NCBI RefSeq assembly: GCF_964355755.1
Contig: NC_092671.1
Location: forward strand, 35,481,304-35,545,303
Direction of reading: 5' to 3'
DNA: 64,000 nucleotides
DNA from: Antedon mediterranea
Lineage: Eukaryota; Echinodermata; Crinoidea; Comatulida; Antedonidae
The number at the start of each line of letters is the position of its first letter. The stretch's first letter is position 1. A program made the translations under genes and the position numbers. The notes below the pieces were generated by a model. The model was not told where the DNA came from and made no database searches. It was given only the letters and a program-made list of their open reading frames with translations. Positions 44,747 to 55,047 of the stretch are shown one piece after another.

Positions 44747-45397
44747 ACAAGCTCTTTCAATAAATAAATTATTAAAATATTAATCTAAATATAAATAATA
44801 ATAATAATAATTCCTTCCAGACGTTTTGTTGTTTTAAATAATGAACCTAGCTAGTTGTACATAAAATGTTTAATGTATATTTAATGATTAATTTACTATG
44901 ATTTTGTAAATGACATTAACTTGTTTACAATTATCAATAATTACATGTTTTGCTTTTAAATATTCTCAATGACATTTATTTACTATGTGCCTTTAAAAGT
45001 GAAATATTTATTTGCTAGTGAGCGAAAAACACAAACTATGGACCTATTAAGATCTTCTTTAATGATATAAATTGTATATAAATGATAATAATAATATTGA
45101 TCGCATTATACATTGCATTCTTTATATCCAATACAACTGGAGCACTGAAGTAAATAGGTCCTGTATTATGTACCACCTTATCAATATATGTTTTCCTTTT
45201 GCTTTAAATAAAAATGGACATAAGCACATTGTATCTGTAGTGTTTTTTTTCATACAACATAGCTGTATCTTTAATAAAACTTTAGAACCTACATTTAAAT
45301 AAATTTCAATGGTCTTTCTGGCAGGTTAAATGAAGCATATGACGGTGCTACTTCTATGTGTAAATACATATTACGTGAATTTTGCACGTGTCTTGCA

Positions 45398-45594
45398 CAG
45401 TGGCGTAACGCAGAGGCCTGACGCCTCTGGTTTAGGAACTGAGGAGACCCTTCCAACGCTGGAGGCCTCTGGCGTTTTATACTTTTCGGCATATTTTAAT
45501 TCCTGTTTTTTCCTCTGGGCACTGCTCATCCCCCATAAGCTCCGGGGCCCCTGGGTTTAGCCAGCAGTGAGCGCTCATAGCCGTTACGCCACTG
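45398..45594. mobile_element. hAT-like non-autonomous element with 8-bp target duplication
   Basis: The ends CAGTGGCGTAACG and CGTTACGCCACTG are exact inverted repeats. They are flanked by GTCTTGCA on the left and GTCTTGTA on the right, an 8-bp duplication with one difference. Length and terminal CAGTGGCGTA type are usual for hAT superfamily derivatives (known). The interior has GGCCTGACGCCTCTGG and GCTCCGGGGCCCCTGGGTTT. Confidence 0.9.
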
Positions 45595-47981
45595 GTCTTG
45601 TACACCCGCGGCGCACAAGCATTTGGTGCGACACTTATTCAACTGCAGAGCTCAATTAACTTATCTGTTAGGCCTATATACTCTATGAGTTCTTCTCAGG
45701 CGCGTTAACGGTCTTAAATTGACCATCTTTATAATTTAAAGTATGGACGATTGAAGATATAACTCATTGACATTTACTTGTTAGACACGCCTACCCGTCT
45801 TCGACCATCAACTTATAAGTCGGCTTGGCAGGCATGGAATGTCATATCACAAATCCCATTGGATGGAGATATTACGTAGCATTTATGATTGACAGGTCGA
45901 GTACATTCCGTAGACGCTATACTGTATAAACTCACATTAATAGTAGTCTGCTGTCCAACAACATTCGATTCCAGGTAATAGACGACTCAATCGACACAAA
46001 CGTAAGTAAGCCCAAAGATAGTGTAGTAGACATAAGTACAACATGAAATTGATAGGCGTATACGTATGTATTTTGCTTAGCACGGTATCAATTATCTATT
46101 TATGTATCATGTAATCTATCATGCCCTGTCAATATATTGGTTGTTTAAGACCAATAACACAGTAGAATCATAATCGTAATTTTAAGTAGTTATGGAGTCA
46201 TACAAATTATTTTTGTATACAGGTAAAAACATTTTTTCCCCCCACAAACTATCACGTATGATTCAACACTCTTTGCGATGAAAGGGAGAGAGCATTTTTA
46301 ATTATATTCAATATATATTCTGTATACCAATAAACACAATTAGAATTGTAATTTTTAGCAGACAATTATGGTAAAATACACCAATTATTTTTGTATACAG
46401 GTCAAAATAAAAAAAAAAACTTCACAAACTATTACAAATGATTCAAAATTCTTTGCGATGGAAGGAAGGCAGAAATTCTCTAATTACCTTCTTAATTTGG
46501 TTTTAGTTGTTTTATTGTCTAATATAGTTTTACAAATAATAACTATTCATTTGATTCTAGGATGTAGAGCCCTTATAATCATCAATAAAAAGTATATTTA
46601 ATTTTACAATAGAAGTGTTACGCAAAGAGTTAAACGTAGTATTTGTGAATTGCCCTTGTTATAATATTTGGTATTAAGCTATATTATAATGTAATTGTAT
46701 AGTATGTGTAGTTCAAATTACCAATATAATAATGGTCCGAAAATGATTTGTATTAAATTAATAATGCATACAGAACTACGAGGGAGGTAAAACAACCGTT
46801 GCAGATAATAACAACTGATCTCTTAGTTGAATTGATAATTGAGGCATATCATACACGTCTTTGATGACAATGATTGTCAAAGCAGATGGTTAAAGATGAT
46901 GTTTAAAGAAGCAATATTTTTTTAATAATTGGGGTGGTATTAAGTTCATGCTTTGGTTGTCTTTAATGTCAAACAGTCATAATAAATAGAACCAGTCAAA
47001 ACAAGCAGGTGGAACCTGACATTATTGATATCATAATACTGCGCATGCGTAGGTAGATTATGTGAAATATTTTTAGGCATTAGCTTGTTACAAAAACATA
47101 CAAAAACGAAAGCGATGCCTTTTGATTCAGGATTCCAATTATTACCCAAACGCATCAATTGTAATCAAAGCTAATTTAAATGCGACCATTTCTGATACAA
47201 ATACGGATATTTGTCAAATTCATTTCAATGTTTTTCAGCCCCTTTTCTTTACACACGTATATGCATAATATCAAACTTTCAACCAATCAGCATCAAGGGT
47301 TGATCCTCCGGAAGGTTCGAGTGACTGAAATGGAAAGTTAATTTATTATTTCAAACAAAAAAAGAGTGTTTTGTAGTTAGAACGTCTATTTCTTCTCTTT
47401 ATTGTAAACTACTATTATTATAGGCCTAATAGGAGGAAGATTCTATAATGTAATCTCTTCGTAGGGCCCTCGTAGGGGTACTGCGCAAATGGCATGTGAA
47501 TATTAAACGACATCACTTGAAGAAATATTGTCAAGCGGGGAGCGCCTTATCGTTCGTACAATAAATGAACGTTATTGAAAAAGAGCTGTTTACAAATTAA
47601 TCAAACATTTAAATTACTCTGTAACAGATATCAAATAACAATAATTATTATATGAAGAAATCACACTGACAATGTGATGGTGTACAGCAGGATCGACAGA
47701 TGTGATGACACCCGTAGATAGCTAACGTTTAAGTTGTGATTTTAGTTTACCTGTAATGGAAATAAGTGTCCATCCACTCAGCTGACAGTCAACACTAGAA
47801 ATAGACATGGTATAAATAACAATGAGTGGAAGGCAGAAAGTTCGGTGAATAGGCATACCTATTAAGACAATCAACATATGGACCAAATATCGCAAGGTGA
47901 TCATCAGGAGTCGCCATGCTATTTTTAGCCAATAAGATTGTTTAATCCATTGATAACCATTCATCGTATTGGTATAAAGTT

Positions 47982-48074
47982 TGAGTTTCTCGACGTTTCG
48001 ATCGGAATAGGACTTTCTGCATTCTCATTCCTGAGGACGATCAAAGCATATTGATCGAAACGTCGAGAAACTCA
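47982..48074. repeat. Inverted repeat with GATCGAAACGTCGAGAAACTC arms and a hammerhead-like core
   Basis: A 22-bp word beginning TGAGTTTCTCGACG at 47982 is exactly complementary to the word ending CGTCGAGAAACTCA at 48074. Between them lies CTGAGGA (48031), a base C, GATCAA, a 6-base loop, TTGATC and then GAAAC. The arms and the CTGANGA...GAAA order resemble ribozyme-bearing retroelement tails, but this is inference. Confidence 0.6.
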
Positions 48075-48092
48075 ACAGTTCTTTTCAGAACT

Positions 48093-48168
48093 AATAGGCC
48101 TATACGTGGTGTACCGCATAGGTCTACGTTATATCAACATTTGATTTCACCATGCAAACCTTCAAACA
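48093..48168. repeat. Repeat with GGTGTACCGCA, copy 2
   Basis: GTGGTGTACCGCATAGG, TTATATCAACATTTGATTTC and AACCTTCAAACAAT match 27236-27345 in part. It lies directly upstream of the DNase I coding start, so the promoter-proximal DNA of that gene is partly repeat-derived. Confidence 0.6.
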
Positions 48169-48203
48169 ATACATTCATCGTATGTTTACATTCTTATAGA
48201 AGT

Positions 48204-51200
48204 ATGACGTCATTAAAGTTGGTTATGGTTGTCTTGTGTTTGGCGGGAGTTTTGAATGCTGGGTTTGCGTTAGACGGTCTTGACATTGCTGCCTTCAACG
48301 TTCAAACATTCGGAAAAGGTACAATGAGGAAGCCAGATGTAGTAGATGTACTGGTAAAGGTAAGTTAGATTTATTTACTTATGTGAGATATAAATAACGA
48401 CTATCTATTCGCTAATTGCGGGATGCGAAACGAAGTTTTGACCAATTACAAGTTCAGATTATCCATGGCTTGGTGACAGGTCGAATTACTTGGCGTTGCG
48501 TCCTAAGTGGGAACCAAGCTAATTCGTGGTGGGAGTTTTCATTACAATTTTTGAGATTTGTCCTTTTTTTTAGGTAATGATAGCAATTATAGTACCATCT
48601 GTTTCATTTGCTTTGAGCTGTTTTCTTCGTATCGCTATATGCACATGTGGAAACCACCGCCCGACCTTTTTTTAAAGCTTGGTTCCCACTTGGATACAAC
48701 GCAATGACGTAGACGCAACGCAAGCGAGTTTACCAATGACAAGCGACAGTTCAAATAGTCTATCGTTTGTGATTGGTCAAATATATTATGCGTCCCACAC
48801 TGAACTACAATTAGTGTACTAAACTTGCTAAAAGTAACTGCACTATTATTCCTTTTTTAGATCATCAACCGGTATGACGTCATTTTGTTACAAGAAATCA
48901 GAGACCTATCAGGACAAGCAATTGAACAATTACTTGAGGAAGTTAATGAGTAAGAATCGATTAATAGATACACACACACAGGGACGAACTAATTGTATTA
49001 CCGCTAAATATATAATATAACCCACATAATATGTGCACTGGCTTATTATTATAGTTTGCCAATAAAATAGGCCTACTTGCTTTGTTTGTTTTTTTAGAAT
49101 GATAGCGCCTAAATTTTTCAAATTATTATTTTGAATTTTTCGGCGTAAATTGGTATATACTTACAAACCATGCCTATTAAAATTCAATAAAATCGGTTTA
49201 TTAATAACTTCACAAATAAAAGAAAGAAAAATTTGTATTTTTTTAACATTGGCCGAAATATCAACTTGCGCCCTCTGTGGCAATATTTTGCCAAGTACTT
49301 CACTCAGTTTCTGAGCCCTTTCATTACTATGTTTTTCATAGAGATGCTGACGATCCATATGACTACATTATTAGCTCACGAGTTGGTCACACAACATCAA
49401 AGGAGCAGTATGCGTTTCTGTACAGGTAACTTATTCTTTAATTATTCAAATGTATTCAATAAAGCTTCAAGAAATTAAGAGAAAAGAAAGAAAAATAATA
49501 CACTCAATATATATATATATATAAAAATACTACCTCCTATTTTGTTTTTGCAGGTCAGATGAGGTTGAAGTAATAGACAGTTACGAGTATGACGATGGAG
49601 ATGAATCGATTGGAGTTGACTTATTCGAAAGGGAACCATTTATTGTTCGTTTCCACTGCGATGAGACACGTAAGTAAATCAATTAAAGATGTCCCAAAAA
49701 CATGAAAAATGAAGATTAATAAAATCAGATTTTGACTAGGCTATTCTGTAGGTTTAAAAAAAACAGTAATCAATTCTTATAAAAAGACAAACAAATGGTT
49801 AAATTCAATCAAAAACACATTGGCTGGCAGCCAATTTGACTATTTTTTTTTAAAACTACAGTTTCTTTCAAGCAAAATAAACCAATTTTTGGTCAAAGTG
49901 GATAAAATGGCATATTAAAAAAATAAAATTGGAACAATTATTTTTTCAGGGGGACAATATATCTTTAAAAGTAAATTTTCAATTATTTACTTGTAAGCAT
50001 TGTTAATAAAATATTAATTAGTCCTATTTTTTAAAATTAGTATTTCTCCATAAAAATATATTTGACTTTAATGTCATCTATTTTGGAAGTGTTCAAGATA
50101 CATTTATATATTATGAAATGATATTATGATCTACGCACACCCAAAAATCAGAATATTAAAGAAATTTTAGATTTCTCCAAACAATAAGTGGTAATGTTTA
50201 TTTTCCAATAGTTGTAAAGGATTTCGTCATTGTCGGTATTCATACGAAACCAGCCAACGCTGTCAATGAAATCGATCGTCTTGTCGATGTTTACGACGAT
50301 ATCGTAGACCGATGGGAAATTGACGTGAGTAGTACCAATACTTTACAATTTATTATTATTTAATTGTTAGCTAATTTGTTCAAGAGATTAAATTTATTTT
50401 CCAAATTGCAAAAATTATTTGATGAAATAAATTGTTAAAATAAAGCAAAAATGGAGGGAAAACCCCAAAAGAGCAAAGCTCGTTTTTATGGCTACCGTTT
50501 ACATATAAAACGGACAATGACATTAAAAACATGACAACGACAGGACTATGCATAAACAAATCAGACAATTTCTTACACAAGGCAAATATAGGCTAACTTA
50601 TTGGTAAAATAAGAAGGTAACGCACATTATAGATGTTTGTATAGGCCTATATATGATAAAACACAGAATTGTAACTTAAGTTCGAAACATTTAGCTAATG
50701 ACCAATAATTATATTTTAATACATTAATTATATTACTGCATTTATTATATGAATATAGGAGGTTTTGTTTGCTGGCGACATGAACGCCGATTGTAATTAC
50801 GTACCAGCAAGTAGCTGGCCTACAATTCGTCTTCGTAGTGACGACAGGTTTGAATGGCTGATAGACGACGGCGTAGATACGACAACGGGTAGCACAGATT
50901 GTGCGTATGACAGGTATGGTGAATATACTAGGCCTAAAGCTCTGTCCACACTATCACTATGTGACAACAAAATGTGCCCATATATGGACATGATAATGTC
51001 ATATCACTACATATTTGGTCATATCACTACCATATTTTGGCACATCACACTTTTTTTGTCAAACTAGTTTTATAGTGTGGACAGAGCTTAATGTAGGGCG
51101 TTGATAGAGGCACTATGAATATCGTTCCATGATTATTGGAGTGAGTATGTATGTATATGTATGAGTAATTGTTTATACCTTCTTCAGATTTGTAACGGCC

Positions 51201-51897
51201 GGTGACGAACTCGACAATGGCATTCGAGAAGGTAGCGTTAAAGTGTTTGATTATGACGAGGCCTATAATCTGAGCGATGATCTGGTATGTATACCACAAC
51301 ATAGGCCCTATTCTCAATTATAGGCTACTCCGTTGTTAGTAGCCTACTAATGTCACGGAGTCGGCAAAGCGTCCCCCAGGTTTAAGATTGATTCACAGAA
51401 TGCAACGCAAGCGAATTGACCAATCACAAGGAACGGTTCAAATAATCCATCGCTTGGATTGGTTAATTCGCTTACGTTACGGCTTACGTCTTTCCGTTGC
51501 GTTCTATTGGGCGAGAACCAAGCTTTACGCGAAAATTAGTCCAATTTCAAATGTCTACCGTACTTCAACATAACGCCTTCATAATATTTTGTTTAAATGT
51601 TTTGTTTTAAATAGATGGATGATGTCAGCGACCATTTTCCAATTGAGTTGGAGCTTCTTCCTGATCCAAAGTAGGAATACTATATATAACTCACTCTCAC
51701 AACAATAACAACATTTATTTATGGAACATTTTGTCTAATTAAGTATTATTTCAATTCCCATCTAATGCATGCATGCACAATATTGGTATATGAATCAAAT
51801 ACCAATATAACCTTTCTACCCAATCTCACTCCTTTTCTCTGTCTTTAAGCTTTTTTCTTTCTTTCCTTTGTTTAGATATCCTAATGACGAGTTATAA
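48204..51897 (+). CDS. DNASE1: Deoxyribonuclease I, secreted endonuclease
   Basis: This enzyme cuts double-stranded DNA with Ca2+ and Mg2+ (known). Exons 48204-48359, 48861-48949, 49342-49425, 49554-49669, 50212-50324, 50759-50913, 51188-51284 and 51615-51670 join in frame. The start MTSLKLVMVVLCLAGVLNAG is a signal peptide cut near GFA-LDG. Family motifs are IAAFNVQTFG, LLQEIRD (catalytic Glu), FVIVGIHTKP (catalytic His), FAGDMNADCNYV (Asp and first disulfide Cys), STDCAYDR (second Cys) and SDHFPIELEL (second catalytic His). At the end there are two readings. Straight through, the protein stops at ...PDPK (TAG, 51672-51674; 289 residues). If AAA|GTAGGA is spliced to the strong acceptor before 51876, it becomes ...PDPKYPNDEL (295 residues). 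Intron 6 has a family A MITE at 50936. The 282-residue human length agrees. Confidence 0.95.
48456..48800. repeat. Two half copies of a TIR element (GCTTGGTTCCCAC)
   Basis: GCGTCCTAAGTGGGAACCAAG near 48500 and GCTTGGTTCCCACTTGG near 48680 are inverted, with ACGCAATGACGTAGACGCAA and ATTGGTCAAATATATT beyond. Complete copies are at 51384 and 52943. The element lies in DNase I intron 1. Confidence 0.65.
49685..49970. repeat. Family B element in DNase I intron 4
   Basis: It starts ATTAAAGATGTCCCAAAAAC and ends CAGGGGGACAATATATCTTT. The interior has TGGTTAAATTCAATCAAAAA and TTTTTGGTCAAAGTGGATAA. It starts about 15 bases after the exon 4 donor. Confidence 0.85.
50936..51090. repeat. Family A MITE copy 16 (DNase I intron 6)
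   Basis: AAGCTCTGTCCACACTATCA and TTTATAGTGTGGACAGAGCT flank ATGTGCCC, CATATATGGACATGATAATG and a CATATTTTGG box. It lies 25 bases from the exon 6 donor. Confidence 0.85.
51384..51533. repeat. TIR element related to 52943-53126, partial
   Basis: AATGCAACGCAAGCGAATTG, ACCAATCACAAGGAACGG and TTGCGTTCTATTGGGCGAGA with GAACCAAGCTTT match the element at 52943. The left end is degraded. It lies in DNase I intron 7. Confidence 0.65.
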
Positions 51898-52036
51898 AAC
51901 AGAAGCAAAGCAATTCCCAGAGAGTCCAGATCCACAGTAGGTTTTTATTTCATACCAGCCATAGTGTAAACGACACACCATCTTTCATCATTTAAGTGTG
52001 TACATCTGTATTTATCTACAGTATTTATATTTTCTT

Positions 52037-52142
52037 AAGCTCTGTGTACACTATCAAACTAGTTTGATGTGCCCAAATATGGTAGTGATATTCCCAAATA
52101 TGGTAATGATATGACATCATCATGTTCATATATGGGCACATG
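52037..52142. repeat. Family A MITE copy 17, right end lost
   Basis: AAGCTCTGTGTACACTATCA, ACTAGTTTGATGTGCC, CCAAATATGG twice and TGACATCATCATGTTCATAT are present. The copy stops at GGGCACATG. Confidence 0.8.
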
Positions 52143-52942
52143 GGTCTCAAGACAAACTGTACTTTGCATCACTACTACAGGTATAAAGAATTAATTAAAT
52201 CAAAGGCTACTATAAAAAGGCTATTTCCCTGTTCTGTATTCCCTTTATTAGGCCTATAGAATATGTAGATAGGCCTACCTATTGGGGAGGATACAATGTG
52301 TTGATTTATACAGCTTTAATTCCACGAATTAAACATGCAACCCTAACAAAATTGAAAAAACATAGTTTTAAAACTTACGAATTAGTTAGCCATTGTATAG
52401 CCTAAGTTCAGGACATACCTTTTGGGTACTGGGTAACGTACAGCTTCTGATCTTCACATGGTGTTTGTGTATCTTCTACATCTATTTACGACGCTTGTAC
52501 AAAACAAATTCGATTAAGAATAAAGGTACTACGATTTTAATACACGCCATTTGTCATAGTTCCAACAAAATTACAACGCTTTTTGAGATAATCGTACAGA
52601 CCTACTCAGTGTAACCTCACACCATTATTCAATAGTGCGCATCCCCCGCGCACTAAGAGAGTTTATTCAAATATAATTATTTTTTTTATACTGCTTATTT
52701 TTCATTTCGTTGTAGTATTAAATTATAAATAAAAAATAACCGCTCTAGGCTAAAATAAATATTTGTTTATATTTTCCATACATATCGTTTCTTTATTGTT
52801 TTAGTAAAATATCTTTTAAAAAGAAAAATGTTAATTAGGCTACGTTATTATGTAAAGTACTTCAACATTTCTGAAATAAATTAGTTAGGACGAGGACATA
52901 ACAATTCCAACACGGTTGTCTCATTAACGTTAAATATGTAGC

Positions 52943-53126
52943 TAAAGCGTGGTTCCCACTAGCGACGCAACGCAAGGACGTAAAGCAACGCAAGTGAATT
53001 GACCAATCACAAGCGATGGCTTATTCGCTTGTGATTGCAAACTGTCTATAACTTCGCTTGTCATTGGTTAAAACGCTTGCGTTGCGTTTACGTCCTTGCG
53101 TTACGTTCTAGTGGGAACCAAGCTTT
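52943..53126. mobile_element. TIR element (AAAGCGTGGTTCCCACTAG), complete copy
   Basis: AAAGCGTGGTTCCCACTAG and CTAGTGGGAACCAAGCTTT are inverted ends. The arms continue with GCGACGCAACGCAAGGACGT and ACGTCCTTGCGTTACGTT, so nearly the whole 184 bp folds back. Confidence 0.85.
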
Positions 53127-53365
53127 ATACTGCAGCTTAAACTGCGATTATTTTGGGAGAGATTTTGAATTTTCCATTTTTAAAAAAATTTATAATTAGA
53201 GGTTTGCAATATTATTATACCTTCACTTGAAGGTGAGTTTGAGATATGTTTGCACATTGTTTTTTTTATAATGCATTACAACAAATAAACTTTTATTTAG
53301 ATTTACGTCTATGTTGTGTGTTTCTTCAGGAGTTGCCGTAAGTAATGTACGAAGAAAACTCTAAA

Positions 53366-53905
53366 ACCTTATCTACACTATCAAACTTCATGTGACAAAA
53401 AATGTGATGTGCTCATATATTGACATGATGATGTCATATCACTACCGTATTTTTTAAATGTGATGTGCCCATATATGGACATGATGATGTCATATCACTA
53501 CCGTATTTTTACTCAGGGTACCCGAGTCTAGGACTCTCTCATCTTCTCCTCTTCCATCCGACACTATTACGGTAAAAAGTGCGATTTATAAAGTACTACT
53601 CCTCCCTTAGTCGTTGTAGTATTGAGCTGGGATTTGGCATGAAAATACTACAGGGCCGGGACATGTCCTCGGATTTTTTATTTTCAAACAGGATGCAGCC
53701 ATATGACGTCTCGAAGATGGTACCGTATAAACTATTTGGTAGCGAGGTTATTGATGTGCATGTGACGTCACATCCCGTCTTATGACGTCATTACAGCTTC
53801 TTTCTGTACCCCGAGTATCGCACATTCGTGCTTGTTTTGGGAATAACACTACCATATTTGGGCACATCACACTTTTTTGTCAAACTAGTTTGATAGTGTA
53901 GACTT
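53366..53905. repeat. Family A MITE copy 18, interrupted and partly duplicated
   Basis: The left half at 53366-53445 is followed by a second copy of ATGTGATGTGCCCATATATG to TATCACTACCGTATTTT. About 330 bases of other sequence then separate it from the right half (CCATATTTGGGCACATCACA to GTTTGATAGTGTAGAC, 53850-53905). The inserted part holds a 68-codon frame without recognisable features. Confidence 0.75.
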
Positions 53906-54328
53906 GTTTGGTTGTTGTCAACTCCCGCCCTAATTTCACCCAAACTGTTTTATTGCAATACTTATAAAATGATGTCAATAATTGCAACATGCAATAACAC
54001 TGAATATACTGTATGCATTTCGTTTACAATTTAGGTTGATTTGTTCACGTTATTAATACAATGACCATTTGACGTTTGCTACGTATGGCGCCTCATACAA
54101 GTATACGTTTTGCAGCGTATGGCGCCCCATACATTAAGGCTTTTTAATACCTCTTTTCATGAGTCAGTGTTATGCTGGTAAGTAAAATAACGCTATATAG
54201 TATAAAAAACAAGTGACAACTTTAATTACAGTCTATGTACATTTATTTTTTCTCTTTATATTCATAAGACAAATCTGTACACAATTACCAGACAATGGGA
54301 TACTTCATCTAATCTAAATATAATATAA

Positions 54329-54344
54329 GGGGGGGGGGGGGGGG
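54329..54344 (+). repeat. Run of 16 G
   Basis: A pure G tract stands in AT-rich sequence downstream of the bZIP gene. It is the longest G run in the window and may be an assembly length error. Confidence 0.9.
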
Positions 54345-55047
54345 TGTACTATTAAAAAATACATTGATATGTATATACGAAAATTACCTTTGTATGACCA
54401 GCAGGTAATATGTTTTTGTTTATATATTTTACATTAAATGTGATTTAGATGGCTATTTACAAGCAGCATAGGAACAGTATAAATATAAAAATGCAATGAC
54501 AGTTAATATAGATTTTTTCTAATTTTTACTTTAAATGTTGGTTTACTAAACAAAAAAACCCGTATATAAATAGTATACAAATACGGTACATCACCATTAA
54601 CCAAAAACGTTTCCATCAAATTGGCATAATTGAGTCACATGTACAGTATTCAAACAAATATTAACTATCATTTTTATTTACATTAGATATTTATAAAGTT
54701 GAACTTTGAAACCAAATTGATTTGATAATTTGATTATATTGAGTATTTTTAAAACTAGTAACAATAAAAAAGGTAAAATATATACCAAGATTTCATTTAA
54801 AAAACTACATATAGGTTTGTTGATAAAAAACAACACCAATTGTATCACGATGTAATATAGATTTTGAACATATTAGTGTTACAAGTACTTGAATCTACAC
54901 TTATTACCAAATGGCTTATGCATATTGTTAATACATTACCATAATATCAGATATCCACGAACATAAACTTTTATAAGCGTCTATATACAGCTTAAGATTA
55001 AGAAACCTTTACAAGGTTGGTTTAAATAATAAAATAAAAAAAAACAT

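Larger units (their letters stand above)
44747..48203. other. Intergenic region between SPAG16 and DNase I
   Basis: It holds the hAT-like element at 45398, a two-copy tandem duplication (near 46190-46290 and 46365-46470, sharing AATTATTTTTGTATACAGGT and ATTCTTTGCGATGGAAGG-like words) and the palindromic repeat at 47982-48074. An acceptor TTCTTATAG just before the DNase I ATG implies an untranslated first exon here. A candidate with donor CCAGGTAATAG lies near 45975. No other gene is supported. Confidence 0.55.
51898..55047. other. Intergenic region between DNase I and the bZIP gene
   Basis: It contains family A MITEs at 52037 and 53366, the TIR element at 52943, and a run of 16 G at 54329-54344. 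The stretch 54230-55047 is AT-rich and may be the 3' untranslated region of the bZIP gene on the minus strand. No coding exon is supported. Confidence 0.55.

Noticed and set aside
47722..47964. Minus-strand hydrophobic frame starting MNGYQWIKQSYWLKIAWRLL
   Set aside because: It looks membrane-like, but composition in AT-rich DNA can produce this. It has no homology that I recognise and no exon borders in phase.
48051..48203. Upstream extension of the DNase I frame starting MIETSRNSTVLF
   Set aside because: It runs through repeat sequence and places the clear signal peptide internally. An acceptor precedes the chosen ATG.
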